Part shown: one piece after another, positions 44,616 through 51,137 of the stretch
How the letters are laid out: each line of letters opens with the position of its first letter
Position numbering within the stretch: position 1 is the stretch's first letter
Source: a bacterium
Lineage (GTDB): Bacteria; Bacteroidota; Bacteroidia; CAILMK01; JACPUW01
DNA length: 51,137 bases
Direction of reading: 5' to 3'
Assembly (NCBI GenBank): GCA_016124515.1
Contig: WGNN01000010.1
Coordinates: forward strand, 1-51,137
Position numbers and translations under genes: made by a program
Notes under the pieces: generated by a model
What the model saw: the letters and a program-made list of their open reading frames with translations, nothing else
Database searches by the model: none
What the model was told of the DNA's origin: nothing

Positions 44616-47600
44616 TTGCAGCCATACAGGGGTAAAATTTTAACTTCAACCAATTTGTTTTCTACCATAAATAAATATCATAAAAGCACTGCCAAAAAGC
44701 AACCTGACACCACAGTTAAACACTTATTGGCTGCCTTTTTTGTGTTGTGTTTTTTGCTTTTATCGTTTGTTTCCAAGGCCCAAATGTCGGGTGTTTATTC
44801 CATTAAGCCATCAGCCACGGGTAGCAGAAACTTTACTTCATTCGCCGATGCGGTCAAAAGCCTGAACAAAGAAGGAGTGGCTGGCAGTGTGTTGTTCAAC
44901 GTAGCACCCGGGCAATACAATGAGCAGCTTGTGCTGAGCGAAATTAAAGGTGCCGGTGCTTCAAATACCATCACTTTCAGAGCCCAACATCCCGATTCGG
45001 TGCTTATTACTTACGCAGCCACCTATTCAGGCAAAAGGGCAACCATCAACTTTTCAGGAGGCGATTATTTTGTTTTCAAAAACATGAAAATAAAAAGCAC
45101 GGGTCTCATCAGAAACAATGTTGTTTTCTCAAACGAAGCCAACTACAATGTGCTCGATAGTTGTGTTTTTGAAATGGAAGGCAGCAGCAGCAATTACCGC
45201 AATATTGTTTTTGCATCTGAAAATTGGGACGGTGGATCGCATGGCAATGGAAACATTATTTCGAATGCTGCTATTTCAGGCGGATATTATGGTTTGCAAT
45301 TGATTGGCAAAAGCAGCAAAACAAGCGAAACCAACAGCAGCAACCAGTTTTTGAATATTGTCTTTACCAATGTCTATTATTTTGCAGTTCATAATTCGTA
45401 CGGAAACGGAAACCTCTTTAGCAAATGCAGTTTGGCCACCGAATACTCCTACGGTTTTCCATACTATGCCTACAACGCAACGGAAAACAAAATTGATAGC
45501 TGTGTAATTGATGGTGGCGGTTATGGTATTTATAACTACGCCGGGGTGAAAAACATTTTCAGCCACAACAAAATTTACAACCAACGCAACTATAATGTCT
45601 ATAACTACTATTCAAATGCCGATGAGTATGCTTATAATGAAATGACAAATGCGGGCTTTTATAATTTTTATCATTCGCGCGGACAGCATCTTAAGTTTTA
45701 TAATAACAGCCTTACAGGAGGTGGGAAATACAGTTACTACAATTTTGCAGCCTACAATTCGCTATGCGATTCTATTTGTGCAAATGATGTGTCAATAGCA
45801 GGAACCTATAATTTTATGCTATACAATTGCAACAAATCATTGTTGGCCAACAACCTAGTGTATGGTGGTTTCAAGGCCCAAAACAACAATGAGTGCAACG
45901 TATATTTATATAAAAGTGATGATATAAGATTGTACCACAATACCTTGTACAACCAAGGAGGCGGTGGTAGCTATCTGGGCAATTTTGCCTATGCGCTTCC
46001 ATCAAATATTTACAATTATTCATCAAACCGAGCTGATGTGCGAAATAATATTTTGGTGTATGACGGTAATTTTACAAACGGAGTAAATATTGCCATTTAT
46101 CAGGGAACATTCAAATACCTGGAATACAACAATTACGAGAGTTCAAAGTCGGTTTGCATAAACTACAGCAGCTTGTACAACAGCCTCAACGATTGGCGCA
46201 GTGCCGAATCTGCTTACAATAAAAATGCATTTGCTGTAGCCACTTATTTTGTTGACAGGGCCAAAGGCAACTTGCATTTGTCGCCAAAACACGCAGTACC
46301 ACAGGGCGATACGCTTGGTATTCATGTTGACATTGATATGGACAAACGCTGCCAATTGGGCCAAACCATAGGCGCCGATGAGTCGAAATATGCCTTGGGA
46401 TTGCCTAAGGCTGCATTTGTGGTTGATGATACTGTTTTTGTAAACCACCAAACGGTATTTCTCAATCAAAACAGCGGACGGCCTTGGTTGCGGCATTTTT
46501 GGTACCTGAATGGAAGCCTCGTTTATAGCGGCGACAACTTGCAACATACGTTTACCACATTAGGAAAACAGCAAATAATGTTGGTGACACAAAATTGCAG
46601 CGGCTCTGATACATTCGAAAAAACGGTATGGGTTGACACGGCGCAGTTGGCTCCAAAAGCCGATTTTGTGGTTATGAAAAAGGAAGTAGAGCTGTATGAC
46701 CAAGTGGAAGTAAAAGACTTGAGTAGCCACGGTCCTGACAAATGGCGCTGGAAAATTTATCCTGATTCATTCTACGACGAAGTGGTGGGGCAAAACCAGC
46801 CGTGTTATTATTATTCAAAAGGGAGCAGTGCCGCCAGCGAAAATCCAAAACTCGTGTTTGTGTATCCGGGTTTGTATTCTTTTCAGCTCCTAGCGCAAAA
46901 CAATGCCGGACTCGATTCTTTATTTAAACAGCACATCCTTACCGTAAGGGCCACAAGTATGTTGTGTCAATACGATACTAAAACCGATGTGCCTTCGGGT
47001 ACGCTTTATGACGATGGGGGAGCCACGGGCAACTATAAAAATAATGCCAATTGCGGTTTTTTAATAGACCCTTGTGCCACTGAAGTGCGTTTGTTTTTCA
47101 GGCAGTTTGATTTGGAGCAAGGCAAGGACTTTCTGCGCATTTATGATGGAGTCGATAATAATGGCAAACCCCTGTGGAACATGGATTACTACGGCGTGGA
47201 TGGAATAACAGGAAATATGGCCACTGCCGGATTTGACACCATTATCTCGGCAAACAGCGGCAGGATGTATATAGAATTAATATCTGATTCTGAAAACAAT
47301 GCCGCCGGATTCAAAGCCGAATGGACCTCGGTTCCGGGTAAATTTGCCAAACCCACAGCCAAGTTTGATGTGGCTGATTCTATTTGTCTCGGGCACTTGG
47401 TGAGTTATGAAAACTTGTCGAGCGGCGATATAAAAAGTTATAGTTGGAATTTCGGCTCCAGCAATTATTCCGTTTCTGACAAAGAGTTTCCAGAGTACGT
47501 TTATTATTATCCGGGAAAATATAAAGTGAGTCTTGTGGCTGCCGGTTGCGCAGGTACCGATACTTTTTCAAAGTGGCTTACTGTATTTAAGTCAGCCAAA

Positions 47601-49790
47601 AAACCGGTGGCTAATTTCAGCGCAAACATCACTAGACCAGTTCTGAATGAAGAAGTACAATTCGCTGCAAAAACCAAAAATTGTGCAGAGAAATTGCAGT
47701 GGTTTTTTTATCCTTCAAATGGGGTAGCCTATCTCGGTCAAACCAACGATAGCAGCTACCTGCCAAGGGTAAAATTTACCAAAAGCGGCAAATATGATGT
47801 GGCATTGGTTGTATCTAATGGCAATGGCACCGACACGGTTTACAAACCCGATTTTATAGAAATAATAGACTATTGCTCGCCTGACGTGAGCCAATGGGTT
47901 AGCGATTTGCGCATAGACAAGGTAGAACTGAACGGCCTGCCTGAAATGAAAGTCGATGCATCGACAAACGACAAGGAATACTTGAATTTTGGGCAGCAAA
48001 ATACCCGCATTGAGCGCGGTTCGTCTTACACGCTTAAGGTTAACCGTTTTGCTGCTAAAAATAAAATTCACCGCACCGCATGGATTGATTGGAACCAAGA
48101 CGGCACTTTTAGTAAGTCTGAAATTATAGGCGACGAAACCTACAGCGGATCTTACAACCGCAGGGTGGATTTCAATTTTACGGTTCCAAAGAACGCAAGA
48201 AAGGGCGGCACCCGAATGCGCATTGCCGTAAATGCCGGCGGAAAACCCAACAAAGCTTGCGGAACCAATGCTTTCGGGCAATTTCTCGATTTCCAAATAT
48301 TTGTTTCCGGCGATGAAACACCACCGGTAGTTGCGCTAAAAGGGCCTGATACAGTCTATATCAATCAATGTGAAACTTATATGGATAGCGGAGCAACCGT
48401 TTGCGATAATATTGACGGTTGCGGTTTGAAATTTTCTGTTGTTGGTAGTGTAAATACATCAAAACCAGGTGCTTATAAGTTGGAGTATGTGGCAATGGAC
48501 AGTGCCGGAAACAGGGCCGCATCGGTGGAACGACTCGTGGTGGTAACACCCGACAATGTAGCACCAACGTTGCTGCTTGCCGGCGGCGATACGCTGTATG
48601 TTGAAGTAAATACGGCCTTTAAAGACCCCGGTTTTGTGGCCACCGATGCCTGTACCAAACCAAAAGTGAGTATTGTAGGCCATGTAGATACAACTACCAT
48701 TGGCAGCTATTACCTGCACTACTTTGCCGCCGATTTTTCAAACAGCAGCACCGCGCAAAGAATTGTTATTGTGCAGGATACCACAGGGCCGCATGTGTCA
48801 TTAATTGGCGCTGATACACAATATGTTGATGTGTTTGCAGATTATGTGGACTCAGGTGTTGTTGCCACCGACAATTATTGTGATCGCGATGCAATTTCGG
48901 TAACCTACACATCAAATGTGATAAGTTCAAAACCCGGCACTTACAGTGTAAATTATACAGCAGCCGATGCTTTTGGCAATAAGTCACGACCTGTTATTCG
49001 CCGGGTAATGGTGGTTGACCGCACGGCACCTGTTGTCTCTCTCATTGGCCCCGATACGTTAATGGTTGAAGTTTTTACCCAGGTAAATGATTTGCTTGCA
49101 CAGGGAATAGACCAATTGGATGGTGATTTGGGTTTGCCTGTGAAGAGTGGCAGTTTTTACCAGAATTTCCCCGATGGACAGCCAACAGATATCGGAATCT
49201 ACGACGCACAGTACGTTTTTTCAGATTTGAGCGGAAATAAAGACAGTGCCACACGTACCATAATTGTGGTCGATAGCGAAGTACCATTTATCAGGCTCAA
49301 GGGCGGTTCGGTGTTGTCGGTGTGTAGATGGGAAGCTTACAAAGACCCGGGCTTGGTGGTTGACGACAACTACGACCAAAAACCAAAGGTGGTTATGGAC
49401 GCCAGCAACCTCAATATCAACAGTCCGGGCGACTACTACATTACCTATTTTGCCGAAGACCAATCGGGCAATAAATCGGCTATTGTTACCAGAAGGGTTA
49501 CGGTGGAAGATTGCCCGAATAGCATAGAAGAGACAGCAGAAATAAACCAACTGAATGCGTGGCCCAATCCGGCAAGCGAGCAGGTGCATATTGAATTTGC
49601 CTTTGCCGAGGCACTTTCGTGCAACCTTAGTTTATACAATTCACAAGGGCAATTAATAGGTGTTTTGTACCAGGGAATTACCAAAGGTGAGCTCTTGCAA
49701 GCCAATGTAGCCAAGCTCTCAGCCGGTATGTATGTGCTGAAACTGAGCACCGCACAAGGGCTTAATTTTCTGCGTATTACGGTTCGGTAA
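44616..49790 (+). CDS. Giant T9SS-secreted mosaic protein (beta-helix, PKD, CUB, GEVED, DUF5011-like repeats)
   Basis: A 1,724-residue secreted protein. Order: signal peptide (VKHLLAAFFVLCFLLLSFVSKAQ, about 34-56); right-handed beta-helix (about 60-560) with repeated YNVYNYYSNAD-like and FYNNSL segments; PKD-like domains (about 596-690 and 695-780); a CUB-like domain (782-910); two more PKD-like domains (915-1080); a GEVED domain (1085-1235) with AWIDWNQDGTFSKSE; five HYR/DUF5011-like repeats (1235-1635), each opening like PVVALKGPDTVY; and a T9SS domain opening AWPNPASE and ending FLRITVR. It resembles a surface adhesin or polysaccharide-binding protein. The start is uncertain: no in-frame ATG precedes the signal peptide, so TTG at 44616 or 44655 is used. 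Confidence 0.9.
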   Translation: MQPYRGKILTSTNLFSTINKYHKSTAKKQPDTTVKHLLAAFFVLCFLLLSFVSKAQMSGVYSIKPSATGSRNFTSFADAVKSLNKEGVAGSVLFNVAPGQYNEQLVLSEIKGAGASNTITFRAQHPDSVLITYAATYSGKRATINFSGGDYFVFKNMKIKSTGLIRNNVVFSNEANYNVLDSCVFEMEGSSSNYRNIVFASENWDGGSHGNGNIISNAAISGGYYGLQLIGKSSKTSETNSSNQFLNIVFTNVYYFAVHNSYGNGNLFSKCSLATEYSYGFPYYAYNATENKIDSCVIDGGGYGIYNYAGVKNIFSHNKIYNQRNYNVYNYYSNADEYAYNEMTNAGFYNFYHSRGQHLKFYNNSLTGGGKYSYYNFAAYNSLCDSICANDVSIAGTYNFMLYNCNKSLLANNLVYGGFKAQNNNECNVYLYKSDDIRLYHNTLYNQGGGGSYLGNFAYALPSNIYNYSSNRADVRNNILVYDGNFTNGVNIAIYQGTFKYLEYNNYESSKSVCINYSSLYNSLNDWRSAESAYNKNAFAVATYFVDRAKGNLHLSPKHAVPQGDTLGIHVDIDMDKRCQLGQTIGADESKYALGLPKAAFVVDDTVFVNHQTVFLNQNSGRPWLRHFWYLNGSLVYSGDNLQHTFTTLGKQQIMLVTQNCSGSDTFEKTVWVDTAQLAPKADFVVMKKEVELYDQVEVKDLSSHGPDKWRWKIYPDSFYDEVVGQNQPCYYYSKGSSAASENPKLVFVYPGLYSFQLLAQNNAGLDSLFKQHILTVRATSMLCQYDTKTDVPSGTLYDDGGATGNYKNNANCGFLIDPCATEVRLFFRQFDLEQGKDFLRIYDGVDNNGKPLWNMDYYGVDGITGNMATAGFDTIISANSGRMYIELISDSENNAAGFKAEWTSVPGKFAKPTAKFDVADSICLGHLVSYENLSSGDIKSYSWNFGSSNYSVSDKEFPEYVYYYPGKYKVSLVAAGCAGTDTFSKWLTVFKSAKKPVANFSANITRPVLNEEVQFAAKTKNCAEKLQWFFYPSNGVAYLGQTNDSSYLPRVKFTKSGKYDVALVVSNGNGTDTVYKPDFIEIIDYCSPDVSQWVSDLRIDKVELNGLPEMKVDASTNDKEYLNFGQQNTRIERGSSYTLKVNRFAAKNKIHRTAWIDWNQDGTFSKSEIIGDETYSGSYNRRVDFNFTVPKNARKGGTRMRIAVNAGGKPNKACGTNAFGQFLDFQIFVSGDETPPVVALKGPDTVYINQCETYMDSGATVCDNIDGCGLKFSVVGSVNTSKPGAYKLEYVAMDSAGNRAASVERLVVVTPDNVAPTLLLAGGDTLYVEVNTAFKDPGFVATDACTKPKVSIVGHVDTTTIGSYYLHYFAADFSNSSTAQRIVIVQDTTGPHVSLIGADTQYVDVFADYVDSGVVATDNYCDRDAISVTYTSNVISSKPGTYSVNYTAADAFGNKSRPVIRRVMVVDRTAPVVSLIGPDTLMVEVFTQVNDLLAQGIDQLDGDLGLPVKSGSFYQNFPDGQPTDIGIYDAQYVFSDLSGNKDSATRTIIVVDSEVPFIRLKGGSVLSVCRWEAYKDPGLVVDDNYDQKPKVVMDASNLNINSPGDYYITYFAEDQSGNKSAIVTRRVTVEDCPNSIEETAEINQLNAWPNPASEQVHIEFAFAEALSCNLSLYNSQGQLIGVLYQGITKGELLQANVAKLSAGMYVLKLSTAQGLNFLRITVR

Positions 49791-50007
49791 ACACCTTTTT
49801 CAATTTATTGTTTGGCAATTCCACACAATGGAGCGACAACTTTGATGTGGCCATTCCCCGGCTTTTTGCCAGCCTTCCAATCTTTGAAAGAAATGTGCGA
49901 TTAACCTGCGCAAAAGACACAAATCAAATGTTTTTCAAAAAAAAGCGATGCACGGCACAAGGCATTTGCTATTGCCGTTAATTTTGAAACGGTCACAACA
50001 GCATTAA

Positions 50008-51137
50008 ATGAGTATCTCAAGGGGAATATATACGTGGTTTTTCAAGAAGAGGCTTGAGCAAATAGACAAGGTAAAAACCGACCCCGAAAGGTGTCAGCAA
50101 CAGGTATTTAAAACCTTGTTGGTGCAGGCGCAGGAAACCAAGTTTGGGCTCGATCACCATTTTCATCAAATCAACAACCAACTTGATTTCAAGAAGCAAA
50201 TCCCTATCAGAGATTACGAAGCCATAAAACCCTACATCATGCGGGCCATGGAAGGGGAGTATGATGTGCTGTGGCCGGGTCAGGTCCGTTGGTTTGCCAA
50301 GTCATCAGGCACCACGCAAGACCGCAGCAAATTTTTGCCTATCACTGCCCATTCTTTGGAAGAATGTCATTTTCAAGGCGGTAAAGATGTGTATGGCGTG
50401 CATTTGAACAACCACCCAACAAGTGAGTTTCTCGATGGCAGATGCCTGGTTTTGGGCGGCAGTCACAGCATCAACCAACTCAACGAAAACTCTTACTACG
50501 GCGACTTATCGGCCATCATTACCCAAAACCTGCCCATTTGGGCTGAGCTCCTGCGCACGCCCGATTTGAAAACCGCATTGCACCCCAACTACGAAGAGAA
50601 AATAGAATTGCTCGCGCAAAAAACCATCAATAAAAACGTGACCAATATTGTGGGAGTGCCCACTTGGACCGTGGTTTTGTTCAACCGCGTGCTTGAAATA
50701 ACCGGCAAAGACCACATAAACGAGGTGTGGCCCAACCTGGAATTGTATGTACACGGCGGTGTGAGTTTTGAACCTTACCGCGATTTGTTCAGGCAGTTTA
50801 TTCCCAGCGAAAGCATGTCGTATGTAGAAACCTACAACGCATCGGAAGGTTTTTTTGCTTTTCAAGACAATCCCGCAGAAGATGGCATGTTGCTGATGCT
50901 CGATTATGGAATTTATTATGAGTTTATCCCCATGGAAGAAGTGGGCAAAGAACAACCGCAAACCATTTCGCTGAGCGAGGTGGAGCTGAACAAACACTAC
51001 GCGCTGGTAATTTCTACCAACGCGGGGCTGTGGCGCTACCGAATTGGTGATACGGTAAAATTTGTATCGCTAAAACCCTATAAAATAAAAGTAAGTGGCC
51101 GTACGAAGCATTTTATCAATGCCTTTGGCGAAGAGCT
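50008..51137 (+). CDS. GH3-family acyl-adenylate-forming protein, 3' end cut off by window edge
   Basis: The frame opens at ATG 50008 (MSISRGIYTW) and stays open to the edge, giving 376 residues of a protein usually about 500 long. Motifs are those of the GH3 acyl-acid-amido synthetase superfamily. The phosphate-binding motif is SSGTTQDRSKFLPI (about residue 95), the second motif YNASEGFFAF, and the third LWRYRIGDTV. Plant GH3 enzymes adenylate auxin or jasmonate and conjugate amino acids. The bacterial members are uncharacterised, so only ATP-dependent carboxylate activation can be proposed. The 217-base gap in front holds no gene I can see. Confidence 0.9.
   Translation, partial: MSISRGIYTWFFKKRLEQIDKVKTDPERCQQQVFKTLLVQAQETKFGLDHHFHQINNQLDFKKQIPIRDYEAIKPYIMRAMEGEYDVLWPGQVRWFAKSSGTTQDRSKFLPITAHSLEECHFQGGKDVYGVHLNNHPTSEFLDGRCLVLGGSHSINQLNENSYYGDLSAIITQNLPIWAELLRTPDLKTALHPNYEEKIELLAQKTINKNVTNIVGVPTWTVVLFNRVLEITGKDHINEVWPNLELYVHGGVSFEPYRDLFRQFIPSESMSYVETYNASEGFFAFQDNPAEDGMLLMLDYGIYYEFIPMEEVGKEQPQTISLSEVELNKHYALVISTNAGLWRYRIGDTVKFVSLKPYKIKVSGRTKHFINAFGEE

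Noticed and set aside
49791..50007. Promoter TAAATTTTG ahead of the GH3 gene as an exact -7 element
   Set aside because: Three bases instead of two separate TA from TTTG, so it is only near consensus.

Overview
The window is a chromosomal segment of a member of the Bacteroidota. It carries five proteins ending in a type IX secretion (T9SS) sorting domain with the 'NPASD/NPFSD' opening, a TonB-dependent receptor with an N-terminal carboxypeptidase-like domain, and several families typical of the phylum (DUF4159, DUF456, DUF6438, an AsmA-like giant, GH3). There are few Shine-Dalgarno-like leaders, and a few candidate promoters match the Bacteroidota -7 element TAnnTTTG. I cannot name the genus. 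Coding density is very high. No gap between genes exceeds 300 bases, and I see no tRNA, rRNA, insertion sequence, prophage or CRISPR array.

Layout. Bases 1-2996 (+): an M23-type peptidase cut by the left edge, a TPR/YaiO-type outer-membrane protein and a TPR protein, in one unit. 3202-6706 (+): two overlapping half-transporter genes forming an asymmetric heterodimeric ABC exporter. 6716-10741 (-): an OmpA-type protein, a SirB1/transglutaminase-like protein and topA. 10807-16377 (-): three M43 metalloproteases with T9SS domains. 16479-17870 (-): a glutamate/aspartate-type symporter. 17962-19933 (+): a CNNM/CorC-like membrane protein overlapping an RsmI-like methyltransferase. 19908-25434 (-): a thioesterase, an unknown secreted protein, an M4 protease fused to a propeller-like region, and a small lipoprotein. 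25626-26906 (+): a CoA-transferase closed by a strong terminator. 27113-29559 (-): a CBS-pair protein and a large OmpA protein. 29826-30838: a DUF456 membrane protein and an unknown exported protein. 31018-36549 (+): AsmA-like protein, TonB-dependent receptor and MmcQ/YjbR protein. 36536-40844 (-): a four-gene unit of a cysteine-less IscA/HesB-like protein, a MacB-like permease, a RemB/Wzi-like barrel and a Rhizobium-type asparaginase. 40897-43112 (+): a conserved membrane-anchored protein and dnaA. 43184-44563 (-): a DUF4159 protein and rsmE. 44616-49790 (+): a 1,700-residue mosaic secreted protein. 50008-end (+): a GH3-family protein cut by the right edge.

How it fits together. Housekeeping genes (topA, dnaA, rsmE, RsmI-like) are interleaved with an envelope and secretion repertoire: metalloproteases and a giant adhesin-like protein predicted to leave the cell through T9SS, plus OmpA, TonB-receptor and AsmA proteins that build the envelope. 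No T9SS machinery gene is in view.

Most of this is ordinary for the phylum. The best candidates for a second look are the cysteine-less IscA/HesB-like protein and its four-gene operon, the AsmA-like protein with four 42-bp tandem repeats encoding a coiled-coil tail, the M4-propeller fusion, and the giant mosaic protein with no ATG ahead of its signal peptide. I found no clear evidence of a wholly new defence or mobile system.
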